In this document: positions 1 through 6,093 of the stretch, one piece after another
How positions within the stretch are numbered: position 1 is the first letter of the stretch
Layout of the letters: each line of letters opens with the position of its first letter
NCBI GenBank assembly: GCA_026417715.1
Contig: JAOACU010000085.1
Coordinates: 1 to 9,744, forward strand
Direction of reading: 5' to 3'
DNA from: Anaerolineae bacterium
GTDB taxonomy: Bacteria > Chloroflexota > Anaerolineae > UBA4142
DNA: 9,744 nt
Notes under the pieces: generated by a model
Told to the model about the DNA's origin: nothing
Seen by the model: the letters and a program-made list of their open reading frames with translations, nothing else
The model's database searches: none
Position numbers and translations under genes: made by a program

Positions 1-691
1 TCCATATTCCTTGCAACAAATCGAGCGTCTCAAAGCCGGTGACGACGATCGGCACGCGATATTTTGCCGCGATCGGTTCGTACTCCCAATACCCCATCAC
101 CGTGCAGACGTGTCCCGCCGCGAGAAAACCCTGCACGCGATTCGTCGGCGAACTCAGGATCGCTTCGATGGCGGGTGGCACAAGGACGTGCGAGCAGAGA
201 ATCGAAAAATTTTGCAAACCAAGTTGTTTCGCCTGCCACACTGCCATCGCGTTGCCGGGTGCGGTTGTTTCAAAACCGACAGCGAAAAAGACAACTTGTT
301 TATCGGGATGTTTTTGTGCGAGTTTCACCGCGTCGAGTGGCGAATACACCATTCGCACATCGCCACCGCGCGCTTTGACGCTAAGCAAATCGTCGCGCGA
401 ACCCGGCACGCGCAGCATATCGCCAAATGACGTGAAAATCACATCAGGGCGACGCGCAATCGCAATCGCTTTGTCAATCAGTTCGAGTGGCGTAACACAC
501 ACGGGGCAACCAGGTCCGTGAACGAGCGTGATTTGTTCGGGCAACATTCGGTCAATGCCAAATTTGATAATCGTGTGCGTTTGCCCGCCGCAAATCTCCA
601 TAATCGTCCATTCGCGCGTCACGGTGCGCCGAATCGCCGCAAGTAATTTTTGCGCATCCGCTTCGTTGCGGTATTCGTCAATATACTTCAT
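1..691 (-). CDS. hypD: Hydrogenase maturation factor HypD, N-terminal 230 residues (runs off left edge)
   Basis: HypD is the iron-sulfur scaffold that works with HypC to assemble the Fe(CN)2CO group of NiFe-hydrogenases in the cytoplasm. Translating the minus strand from the ATG at 691 gives an open frame of 230 codons to the window edge. Family motifs seen are MEICGGQTH (residues 31-39, Cys34), GPGCPVCVTP (59-68, Cys62 and Cys65), GFETTAPG (139-146) and AAGHVCTVMGYWEYEP (191-206). Cys34/62/65 have the spacing of the essential cysteines of E. coli HypD. Full HypD proteins have about 360-375 residues, so roughly the last third is missing. No clear Shine-Dalgarno sequence precedes the ATG; the 91 bases upstream are mostly heptamer repeat. 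hypC, the usual upstream partner, is not next to it; the upstream gene is a DUF362 lipoprotein. Confidence 0.96.
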   Translation of the reverse strand, partial: MKYIDEYRNEADAQKLLAAIRRTVTREWTIMEICGGQTHTIIKFGIDRMLPEQITLVHGPGCPVCVTPLELIDKAIAIARRPDVIFTSFGDMLRVPGSRDDLLSVKARGGDVRMVYSPLDAVKLAQKHPDKQVVFFAVGFETTAPGNAMAVWQAKQLGLQNFSILCSHVLVPPAIEAILSSPTNRVQGFLAAGHVCTVMGYWEYEPIAAKYRVPIVVTGFETLDLLQGIW

Positions 692-713
692 TGGAATCGT
701 CTAAGAATCGTAA

Positions 714-784
714 TACGTGATACGTGATGCGTGATGCGTGATGCGTGATGAGTGATACGTGAATCACGCCTCACGTCTCACATC
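714..784. repeat. Mirrored heptamer tandem repeat between the first DUF362 gene and hypD
   Basis: Seven consecutive 7-base units run from 714 to 762 (TACGTGA twice, TGCGTGA three times, TGAGTGA, TACGTGA). After one spacer base, three units in reverse-complement sense follow from 764 to 784 (TCACGCC, TCACGTC, TCACATC). The two halves can pair into a hairpin or cruciform. The last unit overlaps the stop codon of the DUF362 gene (783-785). The array fills most of the gap before hypD, so it could act on readthrough or transcript stability between the two genes; that role is inference. The period-7 design recalls the heptanucleotide STRR repeats of cyanobacteria, though the unit sequence differs. 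Confidence 0.85.
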
Positions 785-1832
785 ACACTGTCACTTCTTT
801 CACGCGCACCTTGCCAAAATCGTACGTGCCCAAGCCCATCTCCGCGCTAATGCGAATGTGACGAATGTCTTGGGGTTTCTTATCGAACAAGATTTGCGCG
901 GCATAGCCATCGGCAGCCACAGGATCGTGACTGGCGATGATGGTGTTCGCAAGTTTGACATCGTTGAGATTACCACCAGTGGGACCGTGATTCATCAGCA
1001 CGCGTACGCCGTCAATCACGTTGAGTGTCGGCTTGAGCGCGGTGTTCAAATCGGCGATGCGTTGATCGAGCGCAAGGTGCAATTCACCTCGATTCTGAAT
1101 GACGCCCATCAGTCCTTTGAGCGCGAGTGTCAGTTGCGCCGAGCCGTGATGTTTGGCAATCGGAACATTGATGACCACATCAGCCGTCAAAATGTCCTGA
1201 TACACGCGCGTTGATTTGAGACTGCGACCGTTGGGCAAATCGAACGGCACGAACTTGCTGGACGCCATCACCTCCATTTGCCCACCCACTTTTTCGACGG
1301 CGTCGCGAATTCCGCTCTTGGCGTACGCTGCCGCCGCTGTGCCCGAAAACGGATAGTCCATCACGCGCACGCGCTTGGCGCCGGCTTCCAAACACATCTT
1401 GACGAGTTCTGCCACTACATCGGGATTCGTCGTGGACGCGTACTCGGGTCCGTTTTGCGCGTTGCAGATGTTCGGCTTGATGATGACTTCGTTGCCGGGC
1501 TTGACGAATTTTTTGATGCCACCGAGCGCGTCAATCGCTGCGCGTGTGATAGCGCCGGGATTCGCACCGCGCGCGACGGCGAGGTACGGTTCACCCGCGC
1601 TGGGTGCAATGGGCGTCGCAGTCATTGTCGGCGCGGCAGTCGCGACAACGCGTGTGGCGGTCGGTGTGACTTGCGTTGCGGTGGGCGCGAGTGTCGGCGG
1701 TAACGCAGTGGCAGTTGGTGGCACAGGTGTTGCCGTCGGCGCAGGTTGACTGCAAGACACGAGCGCGTGACCGCCCGCTAGTGCAATCGTGTACAGTATC
1801 GAACGGCGTAAGAATTCGCGACGAGTAAGCAT
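783..1832 (-). CDS. DUF362 lipoprotein with Tat-type signal (paralogue 1)
   Basis: Predicted exported protein of 349 residues with unknown biochemical role. The N-terminus has a twin-arginine motif (TRREFLRR, residues 3-10), a hydrophobic stretch and a lipobox LVSC with the lipid cysteine at 27, so export by Tat and anchoring on the outer face of the membrane are expected. A Thr/Pro/Ala-rich linker (28-80) leads to a DUF362 domain (about 82-345) with the conserved stretch VIIKPNIC (116-123). No CxxCxxC ferredoxin motif is visible, unlike some DUF362 proteins. A strong AGGAGGGG Shine-Dalgarno follows directly on the stop of the upstream flavodoxin fusion, with 13 bases between the genes, so the two are probably cotranscribed. 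It is closely similar throughout to the paralogue at 6087-7154. Confidence 0.9.
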   Translation of the reverse strand: MLTRREFLRRSILYTIALAGGHALVSCSQPAPTATPVPPTATALPPTLAPTATQVTPTATRVVATAAPTMTATPIAPSAGEPYLAVARGANPGAITRAAIDALGGIKKFVKPGNEVIIKPNICNAQNGPEYASTTNPDVVAELVKMCLEAGAKRVRVMDYPFSGTAAAAYAKSGIRDAVEKVGGQMEVMASSKFVPFDLPNGRSLKSTRVYQDILTADVVINVPIAKHHGSAQLTLALKGLMGVIQNRGELHLALDQRIADLNTALKPTLNVIDGVRVLMNHGPTGGNLNDVKLANTIIASHDPVAADGYAAQILFDKKPQDIRHIRISAEMGLGTYDFGKVRVKEVTV

Positions 1833-1845
1833 TGTTGCCCCTCCT

Positions 1846-3357
1846 TTACGGTTTTAAGATTCCATTCTGGCGGAGCCAGAATAGTATTTCATTCTGCAAG
1901 TTTGGTCCGCCAGAATAGTAAACGGAAAGCCCTTTTGCTAATGTGGCGTCTGGTGCAAGTTTTGCGATCGCAGTGAGACTTTGTCCAAAGCGTCCACCAC
2001 CATGACTGCAAAACGGAACAATGGTTTTACCTGTAAATTTGTATCCCTCAAGAAATGAAGCAATAGGCATTGGGATAGATGCCCACCAGTTGGGATAACC
2101 GAGAAGAATCGTATCGTACTGCTCCATCTGTTCCACACGATTGGCAAGTCGAGGACGCGCTTGTCTGTTTTGATCGCGTTGGGCTTGATCGAGCACCGTA
2201 TTGTAATCGGTAGAATACGGATTCACAAGTTGTATTTCAAAAATATCGGCGCCTGTTATTTGCTGAACTCGGTGAGCAATACTACGCGTATTCCCACTCC
2301 AAGTAAAATACGCAATCAAGATATTTCCCTTGCCTGTTCCCGTGTTGGCTATGTTGACTGTCTCTGTGACACTTGCGAATGTTGTTGGTGTTCCCAACAC
2401 AAGACGGAAGCCAAGGTTGTAACTGCTGTGAGTGGGTGGTGCGGCAGCGCGATAAGCGCTGCGCAAGTGTTTGGCAAAGTCATTCCAACCACCGCCGCGA
2501 TACACGCGCAAAGTGCCCGACGTAGGTCCTGTGGGATCATTCTGTGCTTGGGTGCTATAGGGTCCGTAATAATCCCAACACCATTCGCTCACGTTACCAT
2601 GCATACCGTACAAGCCCCAGCGATTAGGAGCAAAACTTCCTACGGCAACGGTAGTCTGACGATATTGCCCTGGCTTGGTTGCCAAATTACCTTGAGAAAA
2701 ATAGTTCTCTTCGATTTCGTACGGATAGTGTCCGTAATAATTCGCTTCCTCCGCGCTGATCGAGGTTTGTGTATTGAAAGGTGTCGTTGTGCCTGCCCGA
2801 CAGGCGTATTCCCATTCCGCTTCCGTTGGTAAGCGATATCCATTTGCACCGCGATTCCAACTGACACTTTGTCCGTTTATGGTATAGACGGGCGTTAGAC
2901 CTTCCTTTTTGCTGCGTGCATTGCAATAAGTAATCGCATCAAACCAGGTCACATTCTCCACAGGAAGATTTTTACCAGAAAAAGTGCTGGGATTGTATCC
3001 CATAATCTCTTGGTATTCCTCCTGCGTCACTTCATACTTGCTCATATAGAAATCGCTGACAGTGCCGAGATGTAGTATCTCGTCTTGTCCACGCCAAGGT
3101 TCGAAGGTTGGGCTGCCCATAAGAAAAGTGCCACCCTTGATGAAGACAAAATTCTCTGGCACCTTGATCGTTGCTGACGATACTGATCCGAGTCGCGGCG
3201 TTGGTGACGGCGCAGGAGTTTTGGAAGCGTCTTGCGCTGACCAGTTTACACTGCCTGAAGATGTGGTCGGGTCTGTAAAATGACAAGCGACGAGAGTGCT
3301 GGCGGCGGCATAGGTTAACCAACGTAGCATCTCACGGCGGGGTAAATTTTTATTCAT
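1846..3357 (-). CDS. Tat-type lipoprotein fusing an SUMF1/FGE-like domain to a flavodoxin
   Basis: 503 residues. Residues 1-25 hold a twin-arginine stretch (PRREMLRW) and a lipobox LVAC (Cys25), so a folded, lipid-anchored extracytoplasmic protein is expected. After a Ser/Thr/Pro linker comes an SUMF1 (FGE-sulfatase) domain at about 66-322, with FIKGGTFLMGS, YRLPTEAEWEYACRAGT, GLYGMHGNVSEWCWD and NLGFRLV. The two catalytic cysteines of true formylglycine-generating enzymes are absent: the stretch after RGGGW reads NDFAKHL. It is therefore probably a non-catalytic or differently acting SUMF1 fold. Residues 345-503 form a flavodoxin (flavodoxin_4-like): the FMN phosphate loop is TWSGNT (352-357), and flavin-facing loops are GYPNWWASIPMP and CSHGGGRFGQS. 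The ATG shares one base with the stop of the DUF4405 gene (TGATG), and GGGAGG lies 7 bases upstream, suggesting translational coupling. A role in electron transfer outside the membrane is inference. Confidence 0.92.
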   Translation of the reverse strand: MNKNLPRREMLRWLTYAAASTLVACHFTDPTTSSGSVNWSAQDASKTPAPSPTPRLGSVSSATIKVPENFVFIKGGTFLMGSPTFEPWRGQDEILHLGTVSDFYMSKYEVTQEEYQEIMGYNPSTFSGKNLPVENVTWFDAITYCNARSKKEGLTPVYTINGQSVSWNRGANGYRLPTEAEWEYACRAGTTTPFNTQTSISAEEANYYGHYPYEIEENYFSQGNLATKPGQYRQTTVAVGSFAPNRWGLYGMHGNVSEWCWDYYGPYSTQAQNDPTGPTSGTLRVYRGGGWNDFAKHLRSAYRAAAPPTHSSYNLGFRLVLGTPTTFASVTETVNIANTGTGKGNILIAYFTWSGNTRSIAHRVQQITGADIFEIQLVNPYSTDYNTVLDQAQRDQNRQARPRLANRVEQMEQYDTILLGYPNWWASIPMPIASFLEGYKFTGKTIVPFCSHGGGRFGQSLTAIAKLAPDATLAKGLSVYYSGGPNLQNEILFWLRQNGILKP

Positions 3358-4082
3358 CAGATTTCCTCCCTAGTGCTTGTCCCGACTGTTCTTCGGCGAA
3401 AACGGTTGGACGCAACAAATCCAAGCCGTACTTGGGTAACCTTTTGCGATACCCAAGCAAAAAAGATTACCATCGCAACGTAATCAAAATAGAAGAGAAT
3501 TTTCGATTCCTCGTAATCGAAATAGACAAAAAGTTGTTGTAAAAACATATAACTGAACAGGTCACGCCTGATAAAGGCATAAAGACCATACGCGGCTATC
3601 ACTATTCCAATGATACTCAAAAGAGCATTTTGAATAGGTAACAGTTGGATCGGCCGGATGCTCTTTCGGAGCATATTCACGAAAATCTCCCAGTGCACTC
3701 CTAGATGAAGCGACATCAATACCAAACCCCAATAGGAGGCAAGCATATGTACGATTCGAGCGAAAGATTTACCACTGCTTATGGTGAAAAAGACGTTTAT
3801 ATGTTGTGACAGTATAAAAGCACTGATCAGCAACCCAATCATTGTCACGAACACGGCTATATCAATGCCAAATCGGAACATACGATAGGGTGTGTGCCTA
3901 CCCTTGAATATCGTTTGGTACCAGTGCAGATTCAAAATATGATGTGCAACGAACAGGACGAACATTCCTGCGCCAATCCATTCGTGTACAACATCGGACA
4001 AAAAATGGCGCCCCATTTGTGCAATCAGCAAGATTAGCATCAACGAATCAACGGCGATTTTGCTGATGATGCTGAGTCTCAT
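3357..4082 (-). CDS. DUF4405 six-helix membrane protein, probable haem-binding redox partner
   Basis: 241 residues from the ATG at 4082. About six membrane helices are visible (near 8-24, 34-53, 72-92, 110-132, 150-171 and 195-212). Histidines cluster in or near helices 2 and 4: VHEW (His33), AHH (His47-48), NLHW (His53), VHM (His112), SLH (His126) and VHW (His130). The HEW...AHHxLNxxW pattern is typical of DUF4405 proteins, which are often compared with cytochrome b561-like proteins; haem binding here is inferred from these histidines. A GTG at 4112 overlaps the stop of the upstream gene and would add ten residues. The ATG is preferred because the family usually begins just before helix 1, but the choice is uncertain. 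The gene sits between the cyclophilin-like and flavodoxin genes with overlapping ends. Confidence 0.88.
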   Translation of the reverse strand: MRLSIISKIAVDSLMLILLIAQMGRHFLSDVVHEWIGAGMFVLFVAHHILNLHWYQTIFKGRHTPYRMFRFGIDIAVFVTMIGLLISAFILSQHINVFFTISSGKSFARIVHMLASYWGLVLMSLHLGVHWEIFVNMLRKSIRPIQLLPIQNALLSIIGIVIAAYGLYAFIRRDLFSYMFLQQLFVYFDYEESKILFYFDYVAMVIFFAWVSQKVTQVRLGFVASNRFRRRTVGTSTREEI

Positions 4083-4108
4083 CGTGATTTCTCTGTGTGT
4101 TCCGATGA

Positions 4109-4702
4109 TCACTTGTCCAGTTCAATGCGTGCAGAAAATTCACCCGTCTGGTTCTTGATGGCATCTATGCTGCCATCAAACCTGCCGATTCTCACGATAC
4201 CGGTAAAGTAGCCAAAATCGGTATAAGGGAAGACAAGAACGGTATCTGGAGCATAGTACACGATATCACCTGGAAGCGGATCGTCGCCTGGTGGTACACC
4301 AGTCATAGACAGTTTTCTGGGCAAGGGCGCAAGTTTCTCTTGGTTGTTATAGTCGCGGAAGGTCAGCGTCATCGGGCGTAGAGTGATCAAGTCGCGCGCA
4401 GTGGCGTTATCCCATAACTGTCCAGTTAGGATCGTATTCCCGATGATCACCCGTATTCGTGTTCCACTTGCTGGTGATGGCGTGGGCATTGGAGTTCCTC
4501 CGCTGGTTGGATGTGGAGTTGGTACCACGGTAGGCGTTAATGCAATCGTCGGTGGTACAGCAGTTGGTGTAATCGTCGGCAATAAACTTGTTGGCGCGGC
4601 AACAGTCGCAGTAGTTGACGGTGAGGTAGATGTTGACGCAGGCGCGCACGCAACGAAAACAGTCACAAAAATCATCACGATTATTTTGTAAGGTAGAATC
4701 AC
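4109..4702 (-). CDS. Cyclophilin-like fold lipoprotein
   Basis: 197 residues, starting at GTG with GGGAGG six bases upstream. A short hydrophobic signal ends in lipobox FVAC (Cys19); there is no twin arginine, so Sec export is expected. A Thr/Pro/Ser-rich spacer (20-80) precedes a domain (81-197) matching the bacterial cyclophilin-like fold family (Cyclophil_like type), with RIRVIIGNT, LTFRDYNNQEKLAPLPRKL, GDIVYYAPDTVLVF and DFGYFTGIVRIGRFDG. These proteins are often found beside flavodoxins, DUF4405 proteins and AraC regulators, as here. Peptidyl-prolyl isomerase activity should not be assumed. It is the first gene of the leftward operon. Its stop overlaps a GTG of the DUF4405 gene. Confidence 0.87.
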   Translation of the reverse strand: MILPYKIIVMIFVTVFVACAPASTSTSPSTTATVAAPTSLLPTITPTAVPPTIALTPTVVPTPHPTSGGTPMPTPSPASGTRIRVIIGNTILTGQLWDNATARDLITLRPMTLTFRDYNNQEKLAPLPRKLSMTGVPPGDDPLPGDIVYYAPDTVLVFPYTDFGYFTGIVRIGRFDGSIDAIKNQTGEFSARIELDK

Positions 4703-4833
4703 TCAAGACCTCCCAGGCTCCATTATCTGTTTGCTCATTATAAGGCAATTTGTCGAGGTATGGTATAATGATTTTCGAGAATGATTGCACGATTTTGCAA
4801 ACCTGTACGATGTAGAAACAAGCGAGGGATAAA
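4703..4833. promoter_or_regulatory. Divergent promoter region between the redox operon and the AraC gene
   Basis: The 131-base gap holds a perfect TATAAT at 4764-4769, preceded by TGG. This is an extended -10 box for the rightward AraC gene, and no good -35 is seen. On the minus strand a second TATAAT lies at 4737-4742, suited to the leftward operon, also without a clear -35 at normal spacing. The two boxes are about 21 bases apart, so the promoters overlap. Inverted TTGCA/TGCAA halves (4785-4789 and 4796-4800) lie downstream of the rightward -10 and could be an operator; this is a weak guess. AraC-family control of both directions from this gap is inferred from the arrangement. Confidence 0.6.
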
Positions 4834-5778
4834 ATGAAGTGTCAACCGACAGAGCGCAAAGTGCAGAGGGAACAAGCCAATCGCGAGGAATTAGTTGAAC
4901 GAATTGCACAATGTCTTGACAAAGATGGTGCGATCGAACCACTGAAGGGTCTGCGTTTCTTCCGCTTTTCTGCACGCACCAATTTAATTCCCAGCGTGAT
5001 GAGACCTGCACTTTGTATCGTCGCTCAGGGTAGCAAAGAATTCTTTCTGGGTAATGAACGTTACCTGTACGATCCCGAGCATTACCTCATCGTCACAGTG
5101 GATCTACCTCTGGTGGGACACGTTACCGAAGCATCCCACGAGCGACCCTACCTCAGTCTCAGTTTAGAGTTGGATCCAGTCCTAGTCGGTTCAGTCATGA
5201 TTGAAGCAGGATACAAGTTATCTTCAGACCCAGCCCAAGTGAAAGCGATCAATGTGAGTCGTTTAGATTCGGAACTATTGGATGCCGTCGTGCGACTTGT
5301 TCGGCTGATTGACCATCCTGCTGAAGCGCGAGTGCTTGCACCGTTAGTGACACGGGAAATTATCTATCGTCTTCTCATCGGAGAACAAGGTGAACGCCTG
5401 TGCCACATTGCTGTTCTTAGTGGTTATACACCACTGATTGTGCAAGCCATCGAACGACTTCGTGGCGACCTAGATCAACCGCTTAGAATTGATGCTCTTG
5501 CGCGTGAAATCGGTATGAGTGTCTCGGGATTCTATCGGCAGTTTAAAGTCGTTACGTCAATCAGCCCTTTGCAATTTCGGAAGCAGATGCGTTTGCAGCA
5601 AGCCCGTCGGCTGATGCTCGGTGAAGGTCTGGATGCCGCAAGCGCTGGTTACCGCGTGGGATACCATAATCCTTCGCACTTTAACCGCGATTACAAAAAT
5701 CTCTTTGGCGTACCGCCAATTCGTGATATAGAGCGATGGCGAGACACGAATGGTCAAAACGCGAATGATAGCCGTTGA
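4834..5778 (+). CDS. AraC-family transcriptional regulator with AraC_N domain (YqhC-like)
   Basis: 314 residues, the only convincing plus-strand gene. An AraC_N-type ligand or effector domain covers about 35-185, with MRPALCIVAQGSKEFFLG, YDPEHYLIVTVDLP and TREIIYRLL. The C-terminal double helix-turn-helix covers about 205-305, with IDALAREIGMSVSGFYRQFK (first) and AGYRVGYHNPSHFNRDYKNLFG (second, written here in two parts of the motif: AGYRVGYHNP and SHFNRDYKNLFG). The ATG has GAGGGA four bases upstream. E. coli YqhC has the same architecture and activates an aldehyde reductase gene under electrophile stress. By position this protein probably controls the divergent cyclophilin-like/DUF4405/flavodoxin operon and perhaps itself. 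The inducer is unknown. Confidence 0.93.
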   Translation: MKCQPTERKVQREQANREELVERIAQCLDKDGAIEPLKGLRFFRFSARTNLIPSVMRPALCIVAQGSKEFFLGNERYLYDPEHYLIVTVDLPLVGHVTEASHERPYLSLSLELDPVLVGSVMIEAGYKLSSDPAQVKAINVSRLDSELLDAVVRLVRLIDHPAEARVLAPLVTREIIYRLLIGEQGERLCHIAVLSGYTPLIVQAIERLRGDLDQPLRIDALAREIGMSVSGFYRQFKVVTSISPLQFRKQMRLQQARRLMLGEGLDAASAGYRVGYHNPSHFNRDYKNLFGVPPIRDIERWRDTNGQNANDSR

Positions 5779-5804
5779 GAAAGCGATTTGCTCGATTTGC
5801 TATA

Positions 5805-5827
5805 AGGACAAGTTTCAAACTTGTCCT
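5805..5827. repeat. Perfect palindrome after the AraC gene
   Basis: AGGACAAGTTT (5805-5815) is followed by one base and its exact reverse complement (5817-5827). With no U-rich tail it is probably a dispersed palindromic repeat rather than the terminator; the terminator follows 28 bases further on. Confidence 0.65.
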
Positions 5828-5855
5828 ACCCCCTGTGTAACAGCAGTGATCTAGA

Positions 5856-5890
5856 CCTGTCAGACTGGTCGAATCTGACAGGCCTTTTTT
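5856..5890 (+). terminator. Rho-independent terminator of the AraC gene
   Basis: CCTGTCAGA (5856-5864) pairs perfectly with TCTGACAGG (5874-5882) around a 9-base loop, followed after two C residues by six T residues (5885-5890). It lies 77 bases after the AraC stop, in the correct orientation. The stem may itself derive from a dispersed repeat. Confidence 0.8.
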
Positions 5891-5911
5891 CTAACAGAAT
5901 GGTTGATAAGG

Positions 5912-6053
5912 CAGGGCTGTTGCAAAGTCTATTGACAACTCCTTGTTGTCATTTCGAGGCGCGGTTTTTGCGCCGAGGAATCTCGTTTTGGGGCGTAAAC
6001 GAGATTCCTCGCTGCGCTCGGAATGACATCGCCGCGACTTTGCAACAGCCCTG
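5912..6053. mobile_element. 142-bp MITE-like element with terminal inverted repeats and target duplication
   Basis: The left end (5912-5929) begins CAGGGCTGTTGCAAAGTC, and the right end (6036-6053) is its exact reverse complement, giving 18-bp perfect terminal inverted repeats. Directly outside both ends is the same 10-base word GTTGATAAGG (5902-5911 and 6054-6063), as expected for a target-site duplication. No transposase is encoded, so it is a non-autonomous element needing a transposase supplied elsewhere. Inside are a small hairpin (GACAAC 5934-5939 with GTTGTC 5945-5950) and a larger imperfect palindrome. The ends loosely resemble terminal repeats of IS elements beginning GG(G)CTGTTGCAAA, but I cannot name the family. 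Confidence 0.82.
5948..6027. repeat. Imperfect palindrome of the widespread 'SERSEESR' repeat type inside the MITE
   Basis: The left arm starts GTCATTTCGAGG (5948) and reaches GAGGAATCTCGTT; the right arm runs AACGAGATTCCTC to CGGAATGAC (ending 6027). Read on the minus strand it gives CHSERSEESRL, a peptide often seen in spurious ORFs across many bacterial genomes, because this palindrome is widely dispersed. It is non-coding here. Confidence 0.75.
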
Positions 6054-6072
6054 GTTGATAAGGTGGCACGCG

Positions 6073-6093
6073 TCACGCATCACGTTTCACGCC
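6073..6093. repeat. Short heptamer run over the stop of the second DUF362 gene
   Basis: Three 7-base units TCACGCA, TCACGTT and TCACGCC are contiguous; the stop codon of the DUF362 gene (6087-6089 on the minus strand) lies in the third. The unit is the same type as the array at the end of the first DUF362 gene (714-784), so both paralogues end in the same repeat family. Confidence 0.7.

Noticed and set aside
1864..1916. Inverted ATTCTGGCGGA/TCCGCCAGAAT and a direct GCCAGAATAGTA repeat at the end of the flavodoxin gene.
   Set aside because: They lie inside coding sequence with a 31-base gap, have no T-run, and transcription appears to continue into the DUF362 gene; a chance or minor repeat is as likely as a terminator.
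2161..2832. A 223-codon plus-strand open frame opposite the SUMF1 domain.
   Set aside because: The minus-strand frame matches SUMF1 and flavodoxin over its full length; the opposite product has no recognisable features or ribosome site.
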